A stretch of DNA of 20,967 nucleotides, from contig JBPCTQ010000267.1 in the NCBI GenBank assembly GCA_051011595.1, positions 1-20,967 of the forward strand, read 5' to 3'. The notes beneath the pieces are model-generated. The model made no database searches. It was not told where the DNA came from and saw nothing but the letters and a program-made list of their open reading frames with translations. The stretch comes from JAOUEE01 sp051011595. GTDB lineage: Bacteria > Actinomycetota > Acidimicrobiia > Acidimicrobiales > SHLQ01. The first letter of the stretch is position 1, and each line of letters starts with the position of its first letter. The position numbers were made by a program, and so were the translations under genes. Positions 1 through 6,836 of this stretch are shown here, piece by piece.

Positions 1-1442
1 GTGATGGTGACCTCGATGGGTGGGGTGTCGATGGCCCGCACGATGCCGAAGGACCGCACGGTCAGATCGCCGATGGTGCCGTCATCGGCCACGGCCAGCC
101 CCTCCGATGTGACCCAGCTGTAGGCCATGTGGGCCGCGCCGATGCAGTAGGACCGCAGCACGACCTCGTCGAGCACCTCACCACACGCCACCCCGACGCG
201 GATCACCCCGTCGACCAGTTCGGCCTGCGCTCGGCCACCGTCGGGATGGGTGACCTCGTCCAGCCGGCCCCGCACTCCGGCCGCCACCACCACGGCCTCG
301 GCCCAACCGGCACCACGAATGTCGATCGACGTCGACGGACCGGCGATGTCGGTCTCGTCCACCACGACATCGGGCAGCACACTGCCCACCGCCGCCGCCA
401 TGCCGGGAGTCCGTACGGTACGCATCACCCCCGTTCCGTCGGAGTTGAGCCCCACCGCCACCGGTGGTCGTTTGGGGCCCAGCCGCACCGTGTCCTCCCT
501 CGACAACAGCACCCGCACCGGTCGCCCGTGTAGGTCGGCCAGTCGTCGAGCGGTGGCGGCCACCTCCGACGACTGCTTGGCGCCGAACGCACCTCCATTG
601 GCCAGCGGCGAGGCCGGCTCACCCCCTGGCTCGCACCAGGAAGCATCGGTCTCGAGGTAGGCCGGCTCCACCCAGGCAGTGCGCAGGGTCCGATCCCACT
701 CACCCGGCGGCAGCGCCAACGGTGGTGTCACCGTTGCCGTTGTACGACGGCCTTGCACCTTGCCGGCGGCCAGCCGGGCCTCGACAAGGGATTCGGCGAC
801 GGTCCAGTCGCCCGCGCCGTCGGGCACGGCCACCAAGGCGTCGGTGGGAGCGCCGTCGTCGGCGAAGCCACCCGCCCCAAGTGCGACCGCCGGTCCGACC
901 TGTTGTGGGCAGCGTCCCTCGAGCAGCGCCCGAGCAGCCCCGCCCGCTCGATCAACCGAAACAACCGGGTCGGTGCCGGCCACCCGCACTGCGGCCTCGC
1001 TGATGGTCTGCCAACCAGTGCACCGGCACAGGTGGGCCTGCAGGGCCCGGCCAACGGTTGCCGCATCGGCCAGATCGGCCCCTTTCTCCTCGGCGCCCAC
1101 CAACCGACAGATGATGCCGGGTGTGCAGAAACCGCACTGGCTTCCGCCGGTCGCCGTGAGCGCGGCGGCCCAGGCCAGGCGACGGTCTTCGTCGACTCCC
1201 TCGAGGGTGGTGATCTCCCGGCCCTGCACGCGACGGGCCGGGGTGACACATGAAACCCGCGGCTGACCGTCGACCAGAACCGTGCAACAACCACACTGGC
1301 CCTGCGGGCTGCAGCCGTCCTTGACCGACACCGCGTGCACGTCGGTGCGCAGGACATCGAGCAGCGTTCGCCCGTCATCGGGTACCGATACGGCTTCGCC
1401 GTTGATCATCAGTTCGAGGGCGGGCCCGTTCTCACTATTCAC
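1..1442 (-). CDS. [2Fe-2S] domain fused to a shortened xanthine dehydrogenase-type molybdenum domain (partial, 3' end outside window)
   Basis: 480 residues are visible; the C-terminus lies beyond the left edge. Residues ~10-160 form the two-part [2Fe-2S] subunit of molybdenum hydroxylases: a plant-ferredoxin-type cluster motif (GCSPQGQCGCC, ~44-53) and a second cluster motif (CGFCTPG, then CRCTGW near 140). The rest resembles pieces of the large molybdopterin subunit: an LE-rich segment, a glycine-rich GGAFGAK motif near 283 followed by GRPVRVLLSRED, and a terminal segment ending in IVRAIDTPPIEVTI. The long stretches of a normal ~750-residue Mo subunit between these motifs, including most of the cofactor pocket, seem absent. 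It may therefore be an electron-transfer or structural subunit that needs a full Mo partner encoded outside the window (inference). The GTG start at 1442 has no Shine-Dalgarno but sits 7 bases after a TAACCT hexamer; ATG at 1409 is the alternative. Substrate unknown. Confidence 0.85.
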   Translation of the reverse strand, partial: MNSENGPALELMINGEAVSVPDDGRTLLDVLRTDVHAVSVKDGCSPQGQCGCCTVLVDGQPRVSCVTPARRVQGREITTLEGVDEDRRLAWAAALTATGGSQCGFCTPGIICRLVGAEEKGADLADAATVGRALQAHLCRCTGWQTISEAAVRVAGTDPVVSVDRAGGAARALLEGRCPQQVGPAVALGAGGFADDGAPTDALVAVPDGAGDWTVAESLVEARLAAGKVQGRRTTATVTPPLALPPGEWDRTLRTAWVEPAYLETDASWCEPGGEPASPLANGGAFGAKQSSEVAATARRLADLHGRPVRVLLSREDTVRLGPKRPPVAVGLNSDGTGVMRTVRTPGMAAAVGSVLPDVVVDETDIAGPSTSIDIRGAGWAEAVVVAAGVRGRLDEVTHPDGGRAQAELVDGVIRVGVACGEVLDEVVLRSYCIGAAHMAYSWVTSEGLAVADDGTIGDLTVRSFGIVRAIDTPPIEVTI

Positions 1443-1449
1443 CGTCGAG

Positions 1450-1455
1450 AGGTTA
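1450..1455 (-). promoter_or_regulatory. Candidate -10 hexamer (TAACCT) of a leaderless promoter for the [2Fe-2S]/Mo gene
   Basis: On the minus strand TAACCT ends 7 bases before the GTG at 1442. This is the spacing expected if transcription starts at the first base of the codon. No Shine-Dalgarno lies upstream of that GTG. The hexamer shares two base pairs with the plus-strand hexamer at 1454-1459, so the two divergent promoters would overlap. No clear -35 was seen. Confidence 0.45.
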
Positions 1456-1459
1456 CGTT
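1454..1459 (+). promoter_or_regulatory. Candidate -10 hexamer (TACGTT) of a leaderless promoter for the Tat lipoprotein gene
   Basis: TACGTT fits TAnnnT and ends 6 bases before the ATG at 1466. There is no Shine-Dalgarno between it and the start, so a leaderless transcript starting at the A of ATG is plausible. It overlaps the opposing hexamer at 1450-1455. Confidence 0.4.
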
Positions 1460-1465
1460 GACCGG

Positions 1466-2392
1466 ATGCGCAGCCCTCTGTCCCGACGTACCTTCCTGGC
1501 CGGCACGGCCGGTCTGGCCGTCGTCACCGCCTGCGGAAGCGATGGTGACGGCGGCAGCAGCGGCGATCTGTCCACCCCCGTGACCTATCCGGCCGACGGC
1601 ACGCCGCCGCTGGTTCCGGCCGGCTCGCCCACCCTCGGCGTTCGTTTCCCCGACGGGCTTCGGGGCATTCCCTCGGGATTCGAGGAGAACCTCGAGGTTC
1701 GTGCGCCCTTCACCGCCAACAGCGCGGAGGACGGGTTCCCGTTGGGAGACGACGCCCCCGACACGATGGAGGTGGTGGTGCAGTTCGACGGCGCCGTCGT
1801 CGCCGAACAAACGGTCGCCGCCCAGGCCAAGGGTGAGTTCACGCCCTACTACCCGGTGGTTTTCACCCCCGAACAATCAGGCCTGTACGCCGTGGTGAGC
1901 GACTTCGCTCCCGACGCCCCGGCATGGCTCAACGTCAACCCCGAAGGCACCCTCGTCCACCCGCATCTGGGCGACGACCTGCCGGTGGCCCCGACCCCGA
2001 CGTTCGACGACGACCTCGGATTCGACCTGATCTGCACCCGTGACCCAGAACCGTGCCCCTTCCACGACGTCACCCTCGAAGCGGCGTTGGCGGCGGGGCC
2101 GGTGGCGCTGTTGCTGGCCACGCCGGCGTTCTGTCAGACCGACACCTGCGGACCCTCGGTCGATCTGATGATGGACATCGCCCCCGACTTCGCCGACATC
2201 ACCATCGTGCACGCCGAGGTGTACACCGAGCCGCCGGCCGACGGCAGCCTTCCTCTGGCCCCGCTTCCGGTGCAGTACGAGATGGGGTGGGAACCGGCGC
2301 TGTGGGTCACCGACGCCAGCGGGCTGATCGTGGCCGAACGCCATTGGGCGATGGGCAGCGACGACATCCGTGCCGCGCTGGAAACCGTCTGA
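1466..2392 (+). CDS. Tat-exported lipoprotein with a thioredoxin-like region
   Basis: 308 residues. The N-terminus has a twin-arginine motif (SRRTFLAG, 6-13), a short hydrophobic stretch and a lipobox ending at Cys23 (VTAC), so the protein is predicted to be exported folded and lipid-anchored on the outer face of the membrane. The C-terminal ~110 residues look thioredoxin-like: PVALLLATPAFCQTDTCGP carries two cysteines, C223 and C228, as CxxxxC rather than CxxC, followed by a VHAEVYTEP strand. This spacing is unlike classical oxidoreductases, so the role could be metal or thiol handling or only structural (inference). The segment between 40 and 180 resembles a beta-rich domain I cannot name. 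It is divergent from the [2Fe-2S]/Mo gene with only 23 bases between starts, and converges on the sulfotransferase gene with a 9-base gap. No Shine-Dalgarno is visible at this start. Confidence 0.85.
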   Translation: MRSPLSRRTFLAGTAGLAVVTACGSDGDGGSSGDLSTPVTYPADGTPPLVPAGSPTLGVRFPDGLRGIPSGFEENLEVRAPFTANSAEDGFPLGDDAPDTMEVVVQFDGAVVAEQTVAAQAKGEFTPYYPVVFTPEQSGLYAVVSDFAPDAPAWLNVNPEGTLVHPHLGDDLPVAPTPTFDDDLGFDLICTRDPEPCPFHDVTLEAALAAGPVALLLATPAFCQTDTCGPSVDLMMDIAPDFADITIVHAEVYTEPPADGSLPLAPLPVQYEMGWEPALWVTDASGLIVAERHWAMGSDDIRAALETV

Positions 2393-2401
2393 TCGGGCCG
2401 G

Positions 2402-3562
2402 TCAGCTCGGCTCGGGTTCCAGCTCGATGTCGTAGGTGGTGACGTAGTCGCCGAAGACCGGTTCGAGTTCGGCCCGGGTCAGGCCGTATTCGGCCAGCGA
2501 ATACGGCTTGGTGCGAGGTTTGCGGATGGGGTCGTCGTCGATCCACTGCGCCATGGCGGCCTCGACCTCACCACTGAGGTCGGCGCCCAACCAGGAGTAG
2601 ATCCCGGCAACCGCTTCGAGGGGATCACCGACCACGTCCCGGAGGTGGACGTGGTGTACATCACGGCCGGCCAGAGCCGCCTCGGCCCGGTGGATGTACT
2701 CGGCGAGTCGGGGCGGGGTGCTGCGGGCGATCCACTCACGGTCGGCGGCGCCCAATGACAGACCGTGGGCGAAGCTCACCAGGTCCATGAACGAAGCCAA
2801 CGCGCGGTACGGATCGCGATGGGCCCAGATGATGCGGGCATCGGGATAGGTGGCCAGCAACGAGTCGATGAAGTACGCATGGGCGGGCATCTTCAGCACC
2901 CATCGCCCGGGCGCCTGCGACTGCAGTACCTGGAGGGTGCGACGGTGATGGGCATAGGCCTCACCCATGTCGCAGCCGGACAGGAACTCGCGGTAGGCCG
3001 GGTTGGGAACCCTCGTCTCCCACATCACCGCCTTGAAGTCCTGGGCCAGCACGAAGGTGCATTCGGTGGGACCACCCGCCCACTCCCAGTGCGGCGGAGG
3101 CGGATCGATGGTGGGGAACACGGCCTCCTGGAAGGCCAACATCTCGAGACAGCGAGGGTCGGTTCGCAGGGTGGCGGTGGTGGGAGGTGGCACCGACTGG
3201 GTGGCCTCCCAGTTGAGAAGACTGCGCCACTGCGGATCACAATCGAGCAGGTAGGAGATAGCCGTGGTACCGGTGCGGGGCAGGCCGAGGATCACCACGG
3301 GGGCCTCCACGGCCGTGGCCGCCAGCTCGGGGTTGCGCTCGTGGTAGTCGTCGACGCGGAGGCGGTTGGCCAGGTAGTTGACCGCCTCGTTGGCCAACAT
3401 GGCCCGGCCACCCGGCGTGACCGCCGACGAGCGGAGGCCCTCACAGACGAGGGCCAGACCCGGCTCGTAGGTGCCGCCGGACGCGACGGTTCCCGCCCTG
3501 GTCTCGGCTTCGGAGACCACCGCGGGCATCGATACGGCGTCGGCTTGGGAGAAGTCGGGCAT
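2402..3562 (-). CDS. Sulfotransferase family protein (Sulfotransfer_3 type)
   Basis: 386 residues, cytosolic. It is predicted to transfer a sulfuryl group from PAPS to an acceptor that cannot be named from sequence. The 5'-phosphosulfate-binding loop is visible as VVILGLPRTGTTAISYLL (~89-106), and the 3'-phosphate-binding segment as RIIWAHRDPYRALASF about 145 residues later. The HWEW and ECTFV segments between them are typical of the actinobacterial branch often annotated as sulfotransferase family protein. Length is normal. The ATG at 3562 has no good Shine-Dalgarno; a weak -10-like TCTACT ends 6 bases upstream. The upstream neighbour on the same strand, erpA, is separated by a strong hairpin, so this gene is probably transcribed alone. 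Family call is secure; substrate is unknown. Confidence 0.9.
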   Translation of the reverse strand: MPDFSQADAVSMPAVVSEAETRAGTVASGGTYEPGLALVCEGLRSSAVTPGGRAMLANEAVNYLANRLRVDDYHERNPELAATAVEAPVVILGLPRTGTTAISYLLDCDPQWRSLLNWEATQSVPPPTTATLRTDPRCLEMLAFQEAVFPTIDPPPPHWEWAGGPTECTFVLAQDFKAVMWETRVPNPAYREFLSGCDMGEAYAHHRRTLQVLQSQAPGRWVLKMPAHAYFIDSLLATYPDARIIWAHRDPYRALASFMDLVSFAHGLSLGAADREWIARSTPPRLAEYIHRAEAALAGRDVHHVHLRDVVGDPLEAVAGIYSWLGADLSGEVEAAMAQWIDDDPIRKPRTKPYSLAEYGLTRAELEPVFGDYVTTYDIELEPEPS

Positions 3563-3606
3563 TACGTCAGTAGAGCACGACGATCGGTCGCCGACGGCGA
3601 AAACGG

Positions 3607-3636
3607 CGACCGCCGGGCCCTGGGGCCCGGCGGTCG
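3607..3636 (-). terminator. Strong hairpin terminator downstream of erpA
   Basis: A perfect inverted repeat lies at 3607-3620 and 3623-3636 (CGACCGCCGGGCCC and its complement). In practice it folds as about 13 base pairs with a 4-base loop. Read on the minus strand it follows the erpA stop by about 20 bases and is followed by CCG then TTTT (complement of 3600-3603). It separates erpA from the sulfotransferase gene. Confidence 0.75.
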
Positions 3637-3657
3637 TTCATCGTTCGAAGCGGTTGG

Positions 3658-3978
3658 TCAGCTGAAGGACTGACCGCAGCCGCACGTGCGGCTGGCATTG
3701 GGGTTGTTGATGGCGAACCCGGCCTCGTTGAGACCGTCCTTGTAGTCGAGTGTTGCCCCGGTGAGCAGCTGGGCGCTGGCCGGATCGACCACAACGGTGA
3801 TGTCGCCGTATTCCTGTTTGACGTCGTCGTCGTTGATGTCGCTGTCGAAGTACATGTCGTAGCTGTACCCCGAACATCCACCCGGCATGACGGCGACGCG
3901 CAAGGCGAGGCCCTCTTCCTGTTCGGCTTCGATGAGCTCGGCGACCTTGGTGGTGGCGTTGTCTGACAGTGCGATCAA
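3658..3978 (-). CDS. erpA: A-type iron-sulfur cluster carrier (IscA/HesB/ErpA family)
   Basis: 106 residues, the full length of the family. A-type carriers deliver [2Fe-2S] or [4Fe-4S] clusters to apo-enzymes in the cytosol. The three conserved cysteines are visible: one in PGGCSGYSYDMYFD (~33-46) and two in the C-terminal NPNASRTCGCGQSF. The chosen start is TTG at 3978 because a perfect AGGAGG (complement of 3985-3990) lies 6 bases upstream and the product then begins MIALSDNA, as expected for the family. A candidate -10 (TATGCT) lies about 35 bases upstream of the start. The gene is divergent from mrp, another Fe-S maturation gene, which supports the role. ErpA versus IscA cannot be settled from sequence alone. 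Confidence 0.93.
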   Translation of the reverse strand: MIALSDNATTKVAELIEAEQEEGLALRVAVMPGGCSGYSYDMYFDSDINDDDVKQEYGDITVVVDPASAQLLTGATLDYKDGLNEAGFAINNPNASRTCGCGQSFS

Positions 3979-4012
3979 GTCGTGCCTCCTGGAGCATTAC
4001 GGCGACTTCTAC

Positions 4013-4018
4013 AGCATA
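4013..4018 (-). promoter_or_regulatory. Candidate -10 hexamer (TATGCT) for erpA
   Basis: Read on the minus strand TATGCT matches TAnnnT. It predicts a start near 4006 and a leader of about 27 bases that contains the AGGAGG ribosome site. No convincing -35 hexamer is seen. Confidence 0.45.
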
Positions 4019-4102
4019 CCGACAGTCCGAACCAGAAGAACAGGCCGAACATTCCCCGCGAACACAAGGGAACAAGGTCCCGAAACTGCTGGTTGACACT
4101 CG

Positions 4103-4108
4103 TACAAT
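4103..4108 (+). promoter_or_regulatory. Candidate -10 hexamer (TACAAT) of a leaderless promoter for mrp
   Basis: TACAAT is one base from the TATAAT consensus and ends 7 bases before the ATG at 4116. That would place the transcription start at the A of that ATG, and it favours ATG 4116 over ATG 4107, which overlaps the hexamer. Confidence 0.5.
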
Positions 4109-4115
4109 GCCAACC

Positions 4116-5279
4116 ATGGCGCCCCGCCCCACCGCCGACGACATCTTCGGGCTCCTGCGCGGGGTCATCGACCCCGAGCTGGGCAGCGACATCGTCGAGC
4201 TGGGGATGGCCAAAGGGGTGCAGGTTTCCGAGAGCGGCGACGTCGAAGTCACCATCGCACTCACCACCGCCGGTTGCCCCCTGCGAGCCCAGATCAAAAA
4301 GGACGTCGTCGCCCGGATCGAGAACCTGCCCGGTGTGGGTTCGGTCACCATCGACTGGACGGTGCTCACCCAGCCCGAGAAGGCCGAGGCAATGGCCAAA
4401 GCCCGGTTCAACGTCGCCCAGGACGCTCCCGACACGAGTGTGGCCCCCACCACCAAGGTGCTCATGATCGCCTCCGGCAAAGGCGGTGTGGGGAAGTCAT
4501 CGGTCACCGTCAACCTGGCCGCCGGTCTGGCCGAGCGCGGGTTCGCCGTCGGAGTGATCGACGCCGACATCTGGGGTTTCTCGATTCCGCGGATGCTGGG
4601 CGTCGAGGGCCAGCTCGAGTCGAAGGACAAGAAGATCATCCCGCTGCGACGCGACATCGGCGAGGGCTACCTCGAGATCGTGTCGATGGGATACCTCGTC
4701 GAGAAGGAGGAGACGGCGCTCATGTGGCGCGGGCTCATGCTCAATCGAGCCGTGCAGCACTTCCTCCAGGACGTGCAGTGGGGTGAGCTCGACTACCTGG
4801 TCATCGACATGCCTCCGGGTACCGGCGACGTGCAGATGGGTCTGGCCAAGATGCTGCCCCGCGCCGAGATGATCATCGTCACCACCCCGGCCCGCACCGC
4901 CCAGAAGGTGGCCGTGCGGGTGGCCAACATGGGGCGCAACAACTACCTGCGCATTGCCGGGGTCGTCGAGAACATGACCGAGTTCGTGGCCCCCGACGGC
5001 GAGCGTTACCCGCTGTTCGGTACCGGCGGCGGCGACGAGCTGGCCGCCGATGCCGGCGTCCCGCTCCTGGCCCGAATTCCCATCGAGGCCGCCGTGGCCG
5101 AAGGGGGCGACGAAGGCCAGCCGATCGTGTTGGGTGAGGGCCCGGCGGCCGAAGCCTTCGACCAGCTGGTCACCACCATCGTCGAAGAAGCCGTGCCCCC
5201 GGTCGAGATGGCCGGCTGCAGCGCCCGCATGCTCGATGCGGTGGCAGCCGCACTCGACGAGTTCGACGCCAGCGCCTAG
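4116..5279 (+). CDS. mrp: Mrp/NBP35 (ApbC) family iron-sulfur carrier P-loop ATPase
   Basis: 387 residues. The N-terminal ~80 residues are a MIP18 (DUF59) domain with DPELGSDIVELG (19-30) and a conserved TTAGCP segment. A deviant Walker A motif follows, IASGKGGVGKSSV (118-130), then DADIWGFSIPRMLG and a DMPPGTGD switch, the standard order for bacterial Mrp/ApbC. Family members bind and transfer [4Fe-4S] clusters to apo-proteins in the cytosol in an ATP-dependent way. The start at 4116 rests on the TACAAT hexamer 7 bases upstream; ATG 4107 would add three residues. A longer in-frame reading back to 3969 would overlap erpA and adds nothing family-like. Divergent pairing with erpA suggests a shared Fe-S maturation role. 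Confidence 0.93.
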   Translation: MAPRPTADDIFGLLRGVIDPELGSDIVELGMAKGVQVSESGDVEVTIALTTAGCPLRAQIKKDVVARIENLPGVGSVTIDWTVLTQPEKAEAMAKARFNVAQDAPDTSVAPTTKVLMIASGKGGVGKSSVTVNLAAGLAERGFAVGVIDADIWGFSIPRMLGVEGQLESKDKKIIPLRRDIGEGYLEIVSMGYLVEKEETALMWRGLMLNRAVQHFLQDVQWGELDYLVIDMPPGTGDVQMGLAKMLPRAEMIIVTTPARTAQKVAVRVANMGRNNYLRIAGVVENMTEFVAPDGERYPLFGTGGGDELAADAGVPLLARIPIEAAVAEGGDEGQPIVLGEGPAAEAFDQLVTTIVEEAVPPVEMAGCSARMLDAVAAALDEFDASA

Positions 5280-5303
5280 CCCCTCAGCGAGCCGGACAAC
5301 GTG

Positions 5304-5348
5304 AAAAGGCCGAGCCCGTCGGTGCTGGTGGCACCTGTTGGCCCGGCC
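5304..5348 (-). terminator. Composite hairpin terminator after the LPXTG protein gene
   Basis: On the minus strand, GGCCGGGCC (complement of 5340-5348) pairs with GGCTCGGCC (complement of 5308-5316) using one G-U pair. The enclosed segment holds a smaller GGTGC/GCACC hairpin. The outer stem is followed directly by TTTT (complement of 5304-5307). It lies in the 85-base gap between the convergent mrp and LPXTG genes and may also stop mrp transcription. Confidence 0.55.
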
Positions 5349-5364
5349 CCTTCGGGCGTGATTG

Positions 5365-5997
5365 TCAGCGGCGGCTGAGGAGCTGGCCACCTCGGGTGGC
5401 CAACACACCGGCCGCGGCCAGCACCAAGGCACCACCGATGAGCAGATCGGACTCGCTGCCGGTATCGGGCAGGCTGCCGTTCTCGGTGTCGTCACCGTCG
5501 TCGGTGCTGTCGTCGGCGACCGTGGTGGTGGTGGCCGGCGCCTCGGTCGTGCTGGTGGGGGCTTCGGTGGTGGACGTGGGCGCCTCGGTGGTGGTGGTGC
5601 CGCCGCCGCCGTTGCCGCTGATGGTCACCAGGGCACCGGCCGACTCGGTCTGGGCCGAGGCGCCGGCCAGCACGGCGAAGTCCTCGACGATGTTGTAGGT
5701 GACCGTCACTTCGAAGTTGCCGTCACCATCGGCGGTGACCGGGGTGAGCTCCTGGACGTTGCAGTCCTCCTGGCCGTTGATGGCATCGAGGTCACCGTCG
5801 GGAGCGGTACACGACAACACGAAGAGGTCGAGACCGGCGGTGAACCCCGACCCGCTGACGACCAGCTCGGCCTCGCCGGCCTCCTCGACGGTGTCGGGGT
5901 CGACCGTGAGTGTCGGTCCGGACTGGGCGGTGGCGAACCCGCCGAACAGCAGCGAGAACAGGGCCAGCAGGCTGATCGAAACGAGGCTCTTCTTCAT
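5365..5997 (-). CDS. LPXTG-anchored surface protein with a neocarzinostatin-like domain
   Basis: 210 residues. Layout: signal peptide 1-24 (cleavage after ATA); a beta-rich domain ~28-127 starting TLTVDPDTVEEAGEAELVV with Cys63 and Cys79; a Thr/Glu/Ala/Pro linker 134-160 built from TTEAPTS repeats; an acidic stretch; LPDTG at 176-180; a hydrophobic helix; and a terminal SRR. The last three parts are a complete sortase sorting signal, so the protein should be covalently attached to peptidoglycan with the domain displayed outside. The domain resembles the neocarzinostatin apoprotein fold and the N-terminal domains of the array at 9992-18990, but the second cysteine pair is missing. The ATG at 5997 has GGAG 7 bases upstream. 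No sortase gene is in the window. Ligand and role unknown. Confidence 0.88.
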   Translation of the reverse strand: MKKSLVSISLLALFSLLFGGFATAQSGPTLTVDPDTVEEAGEAELVVSGSGFTAGLDLFVLSCTAPDGDLDAINGQEDCNVQELTPVTADGDGNFEVTVTYNIVEDFAVLAGASAQTESAGALVTISGNGGGGTTTTEAPTSTTEAPTSTTEAPATTTTVADDSTDDGDDTENGSLPDTGSESDLLIGGALVLAAAGVLATRGGQLLSRR

Positions 5998-6030
5998 TGG
6001 TCACTCCACGGGGATGTGCGGCTCAGCCAA

Positions 6031-6036
6031 ACACTA
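6031..6036 (-). promoter_or_regulatory. Candidate -10 hexamer (TAGTGT) for the LPXTG protein gene
   Basis: Read on the minus strand TAGTGT fits TAnnnT and predicts a leader of about 27 bases that includes the GGAG ribosome site before ATG 5997. This gives the gene its own promoter in the 134-base gap after the Nudix gene. No clear -35 was seen. Confidence 0.35.
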
Positions 6037-6131
6037 GAGATCCGGCCGCGACAGTTGGGTGATACCCGGGTTCCCGGAGCCAGGCGGCACAACACGGCCG
6101 ATTTCGACGACCGAGCGCAAGCCGCGGATGA

Positions 6132-6836
6132 TCAGTCGTCGTGGGGCAACCGCACCCGTTGCCCGCCGTGATCGGGCACGAGGAGACGACGTTGTTCGGT
6201 GGTGCCGGCCCGGCGCACCGCGGCCATGACCGACGCCACGTCACCGAGGGCCTGGAGGGCGACCAGGGTGCGAGCGGTAGGGGTGATCAGGTCACGTCGA
6301 CCCTCACCCGCTTCGGCCAGGGCCGCCACCGGTGTGACCCAGTGGCCGGCCAGCGCTTCATCGTTGTCGGGTTCGGGCTGTTGATCCGGCGGGCACACGG
6401 CAAAGAAGAAGCGGGTGTCGTAGCGGCGGGGTGCACCCTCGGGTGTGATCCAGTGCCCGAAGTAGCGGAGGTCGGCCGTGGCCAGACGAACGCCGTCCCG
6501 ATCACAGACCGTCGCCAGTCGGCGTTGTCGATCGACACCCCCCGGGCCACCGAGCAGCACGCCGACCTCCTCGAAGCACTCACGAACAGCCGCCACCCGA
6601 TAGCCGAGACCCCCCGACGGCACCCCCAGCTCAGTGGTGGCGGCTGCTTCGGTAGGGCCGTCGCAACGCTGCACCCAAGCGTCGTCGAGGTCGTCGTCGT
6701 CGACCGCACCACCGGGAAACACCGAGGCTCCCGGCGCGAACTCGAGGGCCGGGTTGCGCTGCAGCAGGTAGGTCTCGATCCCGGTGGCGCCATCCCGCAA
6801 CAGGGCCACGGTGGCCGCGGCGCGCGGGGTGATCAA
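6132..6836 (-). CDS. Nudix hydrolase, NUDT19-like with an insertion in the Nudix box
   Basis: 234 residues, cytosolic. Nudix enzymes hydrolyse nucleoside diphosphates linked to another group. The Nudix box is split: GG at 42-43 (SVFPGGAVDDDD) and the catalytic helix VAAVRECFEEVG at 81-92, with about 28 extra residues compared with the usual GX5EX7REUXEEXGU spacing. This is the arrangement known from NUDT19/RP2-type proteins, some of which act on CoA or acyl-CoA, but the substrate here is not established. The start is TTG at 6836, whose last two bases are the first two of the TGA stop of fxsA (TTGA overlap). This implies translational coupling to fxsA. No alternative ATG or GTG lies near the N-terminus that keeps the conserved PRAAATVALLR strand. 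Confidence 0.85.
   Translation of the reverse strand: MITPRAAATVALLRDGATGIETYLLQRNPALEFAPGASVFPGGAVDDDDLDDAWVQRCDGPTEAAATTELGVPSGGLGYRVAAVRECFEEVGVLLGGPGGVDRQRRLATVCDRDGVRLATADLRYFGHWITPEGAPRRYDTRFFFAVCPPDQQPEPDNDEALAGHWVTPVAALAEAGEGRRDLITPTARTLVALQALGDVASVMAAVRRAGTTEQRRLLVPDHGGQRVRLPHDD

Noticed and set aside
4093..4108. TTGACA (4093-4098) next to TACAAT (4103-4108) as a classical promoter pair
   Set aside because: The hexamers are only 4 bases apart, far from the ~17-base spacing needed. Only the TACAAT element is kept as a -10 candidate.
3969..4115. Upstream in-frame extension of mrp to 3969
   Set aside because: The added residues are not family-like and overlap the erpA start. A -10 hexamer 7 bases before ATG 4116 supports the shorter product.
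3638..4657. 339-codon minus-strand frame across erpA and mrp
   Set aside because: It overlaps two well-supported genes in other frames and has a Ser/Thr/Arg-rich composition with no recognisable family.
4497..5495. 332-codon minus-strand frame antisense to mrp
   Set aside because: It is a shadow of the mrp coding frame with no supporting start signal or domain, and it also overlaps the LPXTG protein gene.
6064..6076. CCCGGGTTCCCGG near 6064-6076 as a terminator for the Nudix gene
   Set aside because: The loop would be only 2 bases and no T-run follows, so the evidence is too weak.
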